From NCBI GenBank assembly GCA_019310195.1, contig JAFDET010000223.1, positions 1-6,937 of the forward strand: a stretch of DNA of 6,937 nucleotides, given 5' to 3'. Source of the DNA: Deltaproteobacteria bacterium. GTDB lineage: Bacteria > Myxococcota_A > UBA9160 > JAFDET01. A model generated the notes under the pieces. The model had not been told where the DNA came from and searched no databases. It worked only from the letters and a program-made list of their open reading frames with translations. This document shows positions 1 through 6,712 of the stretch, in pieces; the first letter of the stretch is position 1, and each line of letters begins with the position of its first letter. The position numbers were made by a program, and so were the translations under genes.

Positions 1-366
1 GTAGAAGCCGGACTTCCAGTGAGGCGTGTAGCCCCGCGTACCCTCGGTGGGAATCACCAGAGCCAGGGCATCGCACTCGTCGAACTCGGCCGCCATGGCG
101 TCGACCATGTTGGTGCGCAGGTTCCGGCGCACCGGGATGCCGCCCACGCTCCGCATCACGGGCCCCATGGGCCAGCGGAAGAGACTGTGCTTCCCCATCC
201 ACGAAATGTGTACGTCGTAGATCGCAGCGAAGGCGAGCAGGTAGGCCAGGTCCCAGTTGGAGGTGTGCGGCGCCGCAATGAGCACGAACTTGTCCTCGAC
301 GGGTCGGCCGCCCTCCGCCTCCCATCCGGTGAGACGCAGGAAGAGCTTGGCAAGCATACGCTTCAT
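1..366 (-). CDS. PlsC-like lysophospholipid acyltransferase, partial (N-terminal 122 residues)
   Basis: This is the N-terminal part of a 1-acyl-glycerol-3-phosphate acyltransferase-like protein; the C-terminus lies beyond the left edge. Visible marks are the HX4D catalytic motif in APHTSNWD (H34 and D39), the GGIPVRR segment at 75-81, and the EGTR substrate-binding motif at 108-111 followed by the typical WKSGFY stretch. Members of the family transfer an acyl chain from acyl-CoA or acyl-ACP to a lysophospholipid or a related alcohol at the inner membrane. The ATG at 366-364 overlaps the stop of the preceding minus-strand ORF in an ATGA, which points to translational coupling in an operon. The short N-terminus before the HX4D motif fits compact soluble-looking members of the family. 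The exact acyl acceptor cannot be told from the sequence. Confidence 0.9.
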   Translation of the reverse strand, partial: MKRMLAKLFLRLTGWEAEGGRPVEDKFVLIAAPHTSNWDLAYLLAFAAIYDVHISWMGKHSLFRWPMGPVMRSVGGIPVRRNLRTNMVDAMAAEFDECDALALVIPTEGTRGYTPHWKSGFY

Positions 367-755
367 GGGTCGGGCCAGAGTTTGTCAGCGGGAATCCACT
401 CGGCGTGGAAGCCCGTGGGCACGCGGGCGGGAAGTCTCACCCGGGCCAGGGGCCCGCGATCCACATCGCAGGCGGAGAAGAGCCAGCACCGCGACTCGAA
501 GCTCCCGGCGTGGACCGCAAGGGTCACCACGTACCCATCATCCTCACCAGAACCCTCCACTCGCCGCGCGAACGGCGACTCGCTGGCGAGCCAGCCATCA
601 GGAGAATCGTAGCGGAAGCAGCTTCCGTCGTCGTGCTCGTACCCGCGCCACGCGGCGGCCGCTTCCAGGGGCGCCCGCAGAGGCTCGCCGTGGGGCCGAT
701 CGAAGGAGCAGGCCGCCTGCTGGGCGTAGCTGAAGTAGCCGGCCACGTCGCTCAC
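363..755 (-). CDS. Truncated carotenoid oxygenase (RPE65/lignostilbene dioxygenase family), C-terminal fragment
   Basis: The 130-residue product resembles only the C-terminal end of carotenoid cleavage oxygenases, which are normally around 450-500 residues. The recognisable stretch runs from about residue 52: a PDGW..SESPFARR segment, then EDDGYVVTL (71-79), a GPLARVRLPARVP stretch (101-113) and GFHAEW, where H117 would be the last of the four iron-binding histidines. The first three histidines and most of the beta-propeller are missing, so it cannot be an active oxygenase alone. The start is a GTG overlapping the upstream oxidoreductase stop (GTGA), and its stop overlaps the acyltransferase ATG (ATGA). 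This is the geometry expected of an intact operon member. I infer a large internal deletion that kept the original first few codons and the 3' end. The family call is fairly secure; whether the remnant is expressed or useful is unknown. Confidence 0.72.
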   Translation of the reverse strand: MSDVAGYFSYAQQAACSFDRPHGEPLRAPLEAAAAWRGYEHDDGSCFRYDSPDGWLASESPFARRVEGSGEDDGYVVTLAVHAGSFESRCWLFSACDVDRGPLARVRLPARVPTGFHAEWIPADKLWPDP

Positions 756-1683
756 GGCACCAGCAGCACCCGGCCGAAGGCCTGGCGGCTCTCGATGTAG
801 CGATGGGCTTCGGCGGCCTCGGACAGCGGATAGCGCCGGTCGATGGCGATGCGCAGGGCGCCCGTCGCCAGATCGGCGATGTGCTGCGCCACCATCGGAT
901 GCACGCGATCGCGGTGCAGTGCCAGCTCCGCTCCGAAGAAGATGCCCTTGTTGGCGGGTCGCAGCAGATCCACATTCGGGCGGTAGTCGTCGCGGCCGGC
1001 CGATCCCACGTAGCTGATGCGCCCGCGGTAGGCCGCCGCCTCGAAGCTCCCCTCCAGGGTCCGTCCGCCGACGGAGTCGACGATCACGTCGGCGCCGCGC
1101 CCGCCGGTGATCTCGCGAACCGCGGCCACGAAGTCGCCGGTCCGGTAGTTGATCCCGTGGTCCAAGCCGAACTCCTCGAGCCGCTTCAGGCGCTCGTCGC
1201 TGGAGGCGGTCGCCAGGACGGTGGCCCCGGCGCGCTTCGCCAGCTGGATCGCCGCCATGCCCACGCCCCCCGCACCGGCGTGGATCAGCGCGGTCTCACC
1301 GGCCTGCAGGCGGCCGAACTCGAACAGGCAGTCGTCGGCCGTGCCCACGGCGATGGGCACGCACGCCGCGGCCTCCAGATCCACGCCGTCCGGAATCGGC
1401 CAGGTGGCGGCAGCCGGCGCGGCCGCCCGCTCGGCGTGAGAGCCGAAGAACATCACCGCCACCACCCGCTGCCCCGGCGAGCGGTCCTCGACGCCGGCGC
1501 CCACCTCGCGCACGGTGCCGGCGCACTGATAGCCGACGATGTGCGGCTTCGCGGCCAGATCGCCTCCGGCCCGGTGCAGCGTGTCTCCGCCCTCGATGCT
1601 CACCGCCTCGACGTCGATCAGCACACCGTCGGGAGGGCAGACCGGGTCCGGCCACCGGTCTCGTAGTAGACTGCTGCTTTCAC
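752..1683 (-). pseudogene. Zinc-independent MDR quinone oxidoreductase, frame broken near the N-terminus
   Basis: This encodes an NAD(P)H:quinone oxidoreductase of the medium-chain dehydrogenase/reductase superfamily, expected to be a soluble NADPH enzyme. The body (minus-strand frame from about 1654 to 752, 300 residues) is complete: a GroES-like domain with VGYQCAGTVREVGAGVED, the nucleotide-binding HAGAGGVGMAAIQLAKRAGA, and a C-terminus ending GRVLLVP. The true start is visible in another frame. A GTG at 1683-1681, 5 nt after a strong AGGGAGG site (1689-1695), encodes MKAAVYYETGG, the family's usual N-terminus, but that frame then reaches a stop near 1615. Some 8-9 codons that normally link the two parts are absent, together with a change of frame. 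The lesion lies near 1645-1655. The only downstream start in the body frame close by is a GTG at 1624 with no visible ribosome site, giving a protein lacking the first beta strand. It diverges from the flavoprotein gene at 1749. Confidence 0.85.
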
Positions 1684-1748
1684 GACTGCCTCCCTCTTCG
1701 CCAGCGCGCGATGCTACCGCTCTTCCCGAACGAGCCCCAGGAGACCCC
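1684..1748. promoter_or_regulatory. Divergent intergenic region with both ribosome binding sites
   Basis: These 65 bp separate the start codons of the oxidoreductase (minus) and the flavoprotein (plus). An AGGGAGG on the minus strand (1689-1695) serves the GTG at 1683. An AGGAG on the plus strand (1739-1743) sits 5 nt before the ATG at 1749. Promoters for both directions must lie here or inside the opposite gene, but no convincing -10/-35 pair can be read in this G+C-rich stretch. Confidence 0.5.
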
Positions 1749-2702
1749 ATGCACTTCGACAACCGCTTGACCCGGATGCTGGGGGTGGAGATCCCCATCG
1801 TCCAGGCGCCCATGGGCTGGATCGCCCGCTCGCCCCTGGCCTCGGCCGTCTCCAACGCCGGCGCCCTGGGCATCATCGAGACCTCGTCGGGCGAGCTGGA
1901 CGCCATCCGCGAGGAGATCCGCCGCATGCGCGACCTCACGGACCGCCCCTTCGGCGTCAACATCGCCCAGGCGTTCGTGCGCGACCCCGGCATCGTGGAG
2001 TTCGTCGTGGAGCAGGGCGTGCGATTCGTCACCACGTCCGCGGGCGACCCCACGAAGTACACACGCGCCCTCAAGGACGCCGGCCTCACCGTCTTCCACG
2101 TGGTGCCTACCTTGCGCGGCGCACTCAAGGCCGTGGACGCCGGTGTAGACGGACTGGTGGTCGAGGGAGGCGAGGGAGGCGGCTTCAAGAACCCCCGCGA
2201 GGTCTCCACCCTGGTGTTGCTGCCCCTGGTCCGCTCGAAGGTGGACGTCCCGATCATCGCGGCCGGCGGCATCTGCGACGGCGCCTCCATGGCGGCCGCC
2301 TTCGCCCTGGGTGCGGAAGGCGTCCAGATGGGGACGCGCATGGTCTCGGCCGCGGAGTCGCCGGTTCACGACGCCTGGAAGCAGGCCATCGTCGCAGCGC
2401 AGGAGACCGGGACGGTCTTCCTGCGCCAGGAACGCGGCCCCGCCCTGCGCGCGCTGCGCACCGAGCGGACCGAGCGCCTGGAGCGTGGCGAGGGCAACCC
2501 CATGGCGGAGCTGGTGGCCGGGCAGCGCGACGTGTACTTCGGTGGGCAGATCGAGAACGGTGTGGCCTTGTCGGGGCAGGTGGCCGGACGCATCGAGTCC
2601 GTCGAGCCCGTGTCGGACATCATCCAGCGCACCGTTCGCGAGTTTTTCGAGACGGTCGAGGCGCTGGCCAAGAGCCATCTTCAGGGAGCCGGGCATGACT
2701 GA
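1749..2702 (+). CDS. Nitronate monooxygenase-like FMN-dependent TIM-barrel protein
   Basis: The 317-residue protein belongs to the nitronate monooxygenase / 2-nitropropane dioxygenase / FabK-like flavoprotein family, which uses FMN on a TIM barrel. Support comes from the QAPMG segment at 19-23, TTSAGDP at 95-101, and the phosphate-binding AAGGICDG (171-178) with LGAEGVQMGTRM (187-198). The C-terminal SGQVAG segment is also typical. At the position where characterised members carry the catalytic histidine (GGH), this protein has EGGEGGGF, with phenylalanine at 146, so genuine nitronate oxidation is doubtful. An enoyl-reductase- or quinone-reductase-like role is an alternative. The start was chosen at 1749 because AGGAG precedes it by 5 nt and the family N-terminus begins there; the open frame continues upstream only by chance. 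Its 3' end overlaps the acyl-CoA ligase start by 8 bases, suggesting coupled expression and a shared role in fatty-acid or acyl-CoA metabolism. Confidence 0.9.
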   Translation: MHFDNRLTRMLGVEIPIVQAPMGWIARSPLASAVSNAGALGIIETSSGELDAIREEIRRMRDLTDRPFGVNIAQAFVRDPGIVEFVVEQGVRFVTTSAGDPTKYTRALKDAGLTVFHVVPTLRGALKAVDAGVDGLVVEGGEGGGFKNPREVSTLVLLPLVRSKVDVPIIAAGGICDGASMAAAFALGAEGVQMGTRMVSAAESPVHDAWKQAIVAAQETGTVFLRQERGPALRALRTERTERLERGEGNPMAELVAGQRDVYFGGQIENGVALSGQVAGRIESVEPVSDIIQRTVREFFETVEALAKSHLQGAGHD

Positions 2703-4388
2703 GCCGAAGACGTGGAACCGGGCAATCGACGAGCTGACGGCCCCGGGCGCGCGCTTCGAACTCACCGACGCAACCCTCGAGGGCCGTCCCTACAAGGTCT
2801 TCAAGAACACGCCGCCCTCGCTGCGCCAGCTCTTCGACACCGCACGTCGCCGCGGCGACGCCGTGTTCCTGGTCTACGAGGACGAGCGCTGGACCTTCGA
2901 GCAGGTGATGGAGCGGGTGGACGCGCTGGGCGCGACGCTGGTGGAGCGCTACGGCGTGCGGCCGGGCGATCGCGTGGCCATCGCCATGCGCAACTACCCG
3001 GAGTACGTGGTCTCGTTCGCGGCGGTAACGTCGATCGGGGCCATCGCGGTGTGCCTCAACGCCTGGTGGACCACCGAGGAGATGGCCTACGGGCTGGAGG
3101 ACTCGCGCCCGGCCGTGGTCATCGCCGATGCCGAGCGCGCCGAGCGCGCGCGGCCGGCCATGGACCGGCTCGGAATCCACGGCATCGAGGTGCGTCCCGA
3201 AGGCGGCCTGACGCCCCGCTTCGATACCTGGGACGAGGCGCTGGTGCCCGGGACCCCGCTTCCGCCGGTGGAGATCGCCCCCGACGACGACGCCACGATC
3301 CTCTACACCTCCGGCACCACCGGGCACCCCAAGGGCGCCGTCTCGAGCCATCGCGCCGTGCTCTCGGCGCTGCTCTCGTTCGCCTGTCGCACGGCGGCCA
3401 ACGTGCTGGTGCAGCCGCCCAAGGAGGCACATCCCTTCCCGACGAGCTTCATCCTCGTGGTGCCGCTCTTCCACGTGACCGGCCTGGTGGCGGTGATGCT
3501 CTCCTGCTTCGCAGGCGGCTACAAGCTGGTCATGATGTACAAGTGGAGTCCGGAACGCGCGCTGGAGCTGATCGAGCGCGAGCGGATCACCCAGTTCGTG
3601 GGCGTCCCCACCATGTCGTGGGACCTCCTGGAGTCGCCGGACTTCGCGCGTCGGGACACGACCAGCCTGGCCAGCGTCGGCGGCGGCGGAGCCCCCGCCC
3701 CGCCGGAGCTGGTGAACGGGTGGAGAAGTCGTTCGCCCGGGGCCGGCCCGGAATCGGCTACGGCATGACCGAGACCAACGCCTACGGCCCGCAGAACTCG
3801 GGAGACGATTACCTGCGCAAACCGCGCAGCGCCGGCCGCAGCGTTCCCACCATGGAGATCCGCATCGCCGACGGCGACGGGCGCGCGCTTCCTTCCGGAG
3901 AGGTGGGCGAGATCCAGTTCCGCGGACCCAACCTGATCCGGGGCTACTGGAACAAGCCCGAGGCCACGGCCGAGACCATCGTGGACGGCTGGCTGCGCAG
4001 CGGCGACATCGGACGCATCGACGAGGAGGGCTTCGTCTACGTGGAGGACCGCGCGAAGGACATGGTGCTGCGCGGCGGCGAGAACATCTATTGCGCCGAG
4101 GTGGAGGCGGCCATCTACGAGCATCCGGCGGTCTACGAGGCGGCGGTCTTCGGCATCCCCCACGAACGTCTGGGCGAGGAGGTGGCCTGCGCCGTGGTTC
4201 CCAAGCCCGGCGAGCGCATCGACCCGGACGAGCTTCAGCGCTTCCTGCGCGAGCGCCTGGCCGCCTTCAAGATCCCCTCGCGGCTGGACGTGACCGGGGA
4301 GTCCCTGCCCCGCAACGCCTCGGGCAAGATCCTCAAGCGCTCGATCCGCGACACGCTGCTCGAGCGGCTGGGCGCGTCGGGCGCCTAG
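2695..4388 (+). pseudogene. Acyl-CoA synthetase (class I adenylate-forming, FadD-like) with a single-base frameshift
   Basis: This is a fatty-acid/carboxylate-CoA ligase that activates its acid to an acyl-AMP and then to an acyl-CoA. With one base restored it would have 564 residues, the usual length. Domains and motifs are all present: P-loop TSGTTGHPKG at 205-214, PLFHVTG in the N-domain, then GYGMTET (A5, corrected residues 355-361), the SGD aspartate near 438, DRAKDMVLRGGEN, and PRNASGKILK with the catalytic lysine near 545. The first frame reads correctly through PPELVN and then goes out of frame to a stop at 3766-3768; the other frame resumes with VEKSFARGRPGIGYGMTE. Reading AACGGGTGG as AACCGGGTGG at 3717-3718 restores the gene, so one C seems lost. 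The ATG at 2695 has AGGGAG (2683-2688) 6 nt upstream, inside the preceding gene. Whether the lesion is biological or a sequencing/assembly error cannot be decided here. Chain-length specificity is not readable. Confidence 0.93.
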
Positions 4389-4426
4389 GAGCCTGACCCA
4401 AGATGGGGTGCGCCGGCTCCTAGCGC
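4381..4426. terminator. Bidirectional stem-loop between convergent genes
   Basis: A perfect 9-bp inverted repeat, CTAGGAGCC (4385-4393) and GGCTCCTAG (4415-4423), extends outward by a further GCGC pairing with one bulged C. The inner part can add a small ACCC/GGGT stem. Both stop codons are in the arms: TAG of the acyl-CoA ligase at 4386-4388 and TAG of the phosphatase on the minus strand at 4422-4420. There is no T-tract on either side, so it is not a textbook intrinsic terminator. Its placement between two convergent gene ends makes a bidirectional termination or 3'-end-stabilising role likely. Confidence 0.7.
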
Positions 4427-5109
4427 AGACTCGCGACGGCGCGTTCCATGAAGGCCCAGTCGGAACGCGTGGGATGGATCTTCGGACGGCGCTTGGCCAT
4501 CAGCTCCACCGCCGAAGCCGGGTCCGGCACCAGCCCCCGCGCCACCAGGAGCACGGCAGCCGCCGTCGGGGCGCGCCCGATCCCCGACTCGCAGTGGATC
4601 AGCACGCCGCCCCGCGCCGCGGCCGCCTCCACGGTCCGGGCGAGGAAGGACTCCAGGCTGCGGGGATGGTGGCCGTCGAGGACCGGCAGGCAGCGATAGC
4701 CGGGCCGGTGCCGCACACCTCGCGCGCCGGGAAACTCGGCCACCAGGTCGATCACCAGCTCCACGCTGGGCGGGATCGCGGCCTCGCGCAAGCGCCCCCC
4801 GACATAGACGCCCGACGCCACCTCGTCGACCGGAGGAAGCGGGCGAACGACGCGGATGAGCCAGCAGACGGCCTGGAAGGCCGTCAAATAGGGAAGCAGC
4901 AGGAGCTGGTTCGCGAGCCGGACCCGTCCGTCCGCCTGCTTCCCAAAGACCTCGGGGCGATTGGCGGCGTAGGCCCACGCCACAACGAAGCAGGAGAGCG
5001 CCGTCCAGGCCAGAAGCCAGACCGCAGCGCCGGACAAGGTGGCCGCGCCGACCGCACACAGGGCGCCCGCGACACCGATCCCCAGCGCGAGGACCCGGGG
5101 CTTGGTCAC
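4420..5109 (-). CDS. Membrane-anchored dual-specificity/tyrosine-type phosphatase
   Basis: This is a 229-residue cysteine-based phosphatase. The C-terminal half holds the PTP signature HCESGIGRAPT with nucleophile C173 and phosphate-binding R179 (CX5R), and a likely general acid D145 in PVLDGHHP. The N-terminal half has hydrophobic stretches at about 8-25, 28-49 and 67-88, so the catalytic domain is probably held at the cytoplasmic face of the inner membrane. Substrates could be phosphotyrosine/serine proteins or a phospholipid; PTPMT1-like phosphatidylglycerophosphate phosphatases share this fold, but the CESGIGR loop looks more like the general dual-specificity class. The start is a GTG at 5109, only 3 nt after the stop of the hemerythrin gene, with a weak AGGCG just ahead. 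It is the last gene of the operon and ends inside the shared stem-loop with the acyl-CoA ligase. Confidence 0.88.
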   Translation of the reverse strand: MTKPRVLALGIGVAGALCAVGAATLSGAAVWLLAWTALSCFVVAWAYAANRPEVFGKQADGRVRLANQLLLLPYLTAFQAVCWLIRVVRPLPPVDEVASGVYVGGRLREAAIPPSVELVIDLVAEFPGARGVRHRPGYRCLPVLDGHHPRSLESFLARTVEAAAARGGVLIHCESGIGRAPTAAAVLLVARGLVPDPASAVELMAKRRPKIHPTRSDWAFMERAVASLR

Positions 5110-5112
5110 CGC

Positions 5113-5562
5113 CTAACCGGCCTCGACGTTGATGGTGACCGGGTCGTCGCGCAGCAGGTCTTCCTGAAGGACCGTCGCTTCCTCCTGGGTCATGTCCTCG
5201 AGAAGATCGCGGAGCAGGACGTCCAGCTCTTCGATCAGCTCGGCCATGGGCCGCGCCGGGTCCTGCAGATGCGTGAGCAGGCGATCCAGACGCGCGCGCT
5301 GCTCGGTGTGCTCCTTGCTGACGCGATTGGCCCGCTCTTCGCCCCAGGCGTCGACCTCGCGCAGGGCGGGCACCAGGTAACGATCCTCCAGGTCCAGGTG
5401 GGTCAGGAAGCGCTCGCGCAGGGCCGCACCCAGGCTGCGCACGGCCGGCTCGCGCTCCGCCCCACCGCCTTCGCTGCGAAGCAGGTCCCTCAGGCTGGCG
5501 AACAAGCCGCGCAGGGCCGCGTGGTCGTCCAGGATGGTCTGACGGATCTCGCTGTTCCTCAT
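5113..5562 (-). CDS. Hemerythrin HHE-type domain protein
   Basis: This is a 149-residue, highly charged, all-helical protein of the hemerythrin/HHE cation-binding type, whose members bind a di-iron site for oxygen, NO or metal sensing and storage. Candidate ligands are H14 in DDHAALR, H55 and E59 in THLDLED, and H85 in KEHTEQ. The fourth helix, EDMTQEEATVL, lacks the usual histidine, so the metal set looks incomplete. The C-terminal LLRDDPVTI tail follows the domain. The ATG at 5562 was chosen because GGAGG (5570-5574) lies 7 nt upstream and the hemerythrin fold begins at once. A longer open frame up to 5775 is Arg/Gly-rich shadow of the channel gene. The ATG overlaps the channel's stop (ATGA, 5559-5562), and the phosphatase follows 3 nt downstream, so the three genes are probably cotranslated. 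Confidence 0.87.
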   Translation of the reverse strand: MRNSEIRQTILDDHAALRGLFASLRDLLRSEGGGAEREPAVRSLGAALRERFLTHLDLEDRYLVPALREVDAWGEERANRVSKEHTEQRARLDRLLTHLQDPARPMAELIEELDVLLRDLLEDMTQEEATVLQEDLLRDDPVTINVEAG

Positions 5563-6644
5563 GTCGATGCCTCCGCAGCGTTGGAACCCTGGGCGAGCGT
5601 AGCGAGGCGTCCCAGGTTTTCCTTGTCGCCCACCACGACGATGCGGTCGCCGGCGCGCAGGGTCTCGCTCTCGGCCGGACTCAGCTGTGTCTTCCCGTCG
5701 CGCCTCACCGCCACGACGTTCACGTGAACGCCGCGGCCGACCAGGTCCGCCAGCGTCCAGTCGCACAGCGCGCATCCCGCACCGACCCGGACCTCTTCCA
5801 GGTCGATGGGCGCTTCGCCCCCCACCCTGGAGAGCTCCAGGAAGTCCACTACCGCTGGGCGCACGATTGCGTTGGCGATGCGCTGTCCGGCGATGGCATG
5901 GACCCCGATCACCTGCTCGGCCCCCGCCAGGCGCAACCGGCGCGAGCCCGCGTCGGTCTCGGCGCGCGCGTGGATCGCAACGTCGGGGTTGAGCTCCCGG
6001 GCGGACAGCGCGATGAAGACGTTGTCGGCGTCACTGGGAGTGGCGATCACCACCGAGCGGGCCCGCTCGATCCCTGCGGCCCGCAGCACCGAGTCGTCCA
6101 GCGCGGACCCGGTCACGCACAGGCGCCCGCTCTGCACCAGCTGCGATTCCAGGTCGGCTTCCGCTTCGATGACCACCACGGCGGAGCCCGCCTCCTCCAG
6201 CGCATCGACCACGCTACGCCCGAGCCGGCCGAAGCCGCACACGATGACGTGGTCGCGCAGGGACTCGATCGAACGATGCATGTTCCGCCTCCCCATGAGG
6301 TGCCGCAGGCGACCTTCCAGCATGAACTCGGCCACCGCCACCACGGTGTAGAACGCGACGCCCACGCCGACCATGATGAACACCACAGTGTAGATGCGTC
6401 CAGCGGCCGTGACGGGCGCCACGTCCTGATAGCCCACCGTGGACAGCGTGATGACGGCCATGTAGAGGGCGTCGACGAGTGCCAGGTCCTCGATCCACGC
6501 AAAGCCGAGAGTCCCCACGACCGTGAGGACCGCCAGGAGCGCCGCGGCCCGCGACACCCGGGCGGCGGAGCCCCGATCCTCGGCGGCCAGGGCCGCGTCC
6601 AACCGAACCGGCATGCCCTTGTGGGTACCGTTCCGCAGGATCAC
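5559..6644 (-). CDS. Two-TM potassium channel with RCK (TrkA-N/TrkA-C) domains
   Basis: This is an inner-membrane ion channel of the Kch/MthK type, 361 residues from the GTG at 6644. TM1 spans about 33-50, the pore helix 58-68, the selectivity filter TVGYQD 69-74, and TM2 85-107. A cytoplasmic RCK_N Rossmann domain follows with GFGRLG (137-142) and an acidic E160 at the end of the second strand, typical of NAD(H) or nucleotide binding. An RCK_C/TrkA_C domain covers about 275-345. Such proteins form tetramers gated by ligands at the RCK ring. The filter has Q73 where classic channels have glycine (TVGYGD). An alternative start is the ATG at 6614, which drops ten residues before any structural element; neither has a strong ribosome site. 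It is the first gene of the channel-hemerythrin-phosphatase operon and diverges from the gene at 6713. Confidence 0.92.
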   Translation of the reverse strand: MILRNGTHKGMPVRLDAALAAEDRGSAARVSRAAALLAVLTVVGTLGFAWIEDLALVDALYMAVITLSTVGYQDVAPVTAAGRIYTVVFIMVGVGVAFYTVVAVAEFMLEGRLRHLMGRRNMHRSIESLRDHVIVCGFGRLGRSVVDALEEAGSAVVVIEAEADLESQLVQSGRLCVTGSALDDSVLRAAGIERARSVVIATPSDADNVFIALSARELNPDVAIHARAETDAGSRRLRLAGAEQVIGVHAIAGQRIANAIVRPAVVDFLELSRVGGEAPIDLEEVRVGAGCALCDWTLADLVGRGVHVNVVAVRRDGKTQLSPAESETLRAGDRIVVVGDKENLGRLATLAQGSNAAEAST

Positions 6645-6657
6645 ACGCCATCCCGCT

Positions 6658-6688
6658 CGAGCAGGGCTACCCTGGAACCCCCTGCTCG
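6658..6688. repeat. 9-bp perfect inverted repeat in the divergent promoter region
   Basis: CGAGCAGGG (6658-6666) is matched by its exact complement CCCTGCTCG (6680-6688) across a 13-nt spacer. A third partial copy, CCCTG at 6670-6674, can pair with the left arm to form an alternative small hairpin. It sits 14 bp upstream of the channel's GTG and 24 bp before the start of the rightward gene, which is where an operator for a dimeric regulator or an RNA leader hairpin would lie. The function is inferred only from position and symmetry. Confidence 0.5.
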
Positions 6689-6712
6689 CATGGGGTGAGG
6701 CCGCTCGCCACA

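Noticed and set aside
803..1666. 287-codon plus-strand open frame opposite the oxidoreductase
   Set aside because: His/Gly/Arg/Ala-rich shadow product with no recognisable domain; the opposite strand encodes a conserved enzyme.
1539..1748. Upstream extension of the flavoprotein frame
   Set aside because: It runs over the opposite gene's start region; the ATG at 1749 has a good ribosome site and matches the family N-terminus.
1680..2765. Long minus-strand open frames opposite the flavoprotein gene, including an upstream extension of the oxidoreductase frame to 2341
   Set aside because: They mirror a clear conserved plus-strand gene, have no family features, and arise from scarce stop codons in G+C-rich DNA.
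3712..3724. Programmed ribosomal frameshift in the acyl-CoA ligase
   Set aside because: No slippery heptamer or downstream pseudoknot is evident, and the family is not known for recoding; a lost base explains it better.
4408..5727. 439-codon plus-strand open frame across the phosphatase and hemerythrin genes
   Set aside because: It spans three well-supported minus-strand genes and their junctions, and its composition is that of an antisense shadow.
5563..5775. N-terminal extension of the hemerythrin frame
   Set aside because: Arg/Gly-rich low-information sequence inside the channel gene; a GGAGG ribosome site and the domain boundary fix the start at 5562.
5724..6698. 324-codon plus-strand open frame opposite the potassium channel
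   Set aside because: His/Arg/Asp-rich antisense shadow without motifs; the channel on the other strand is unambiguous.
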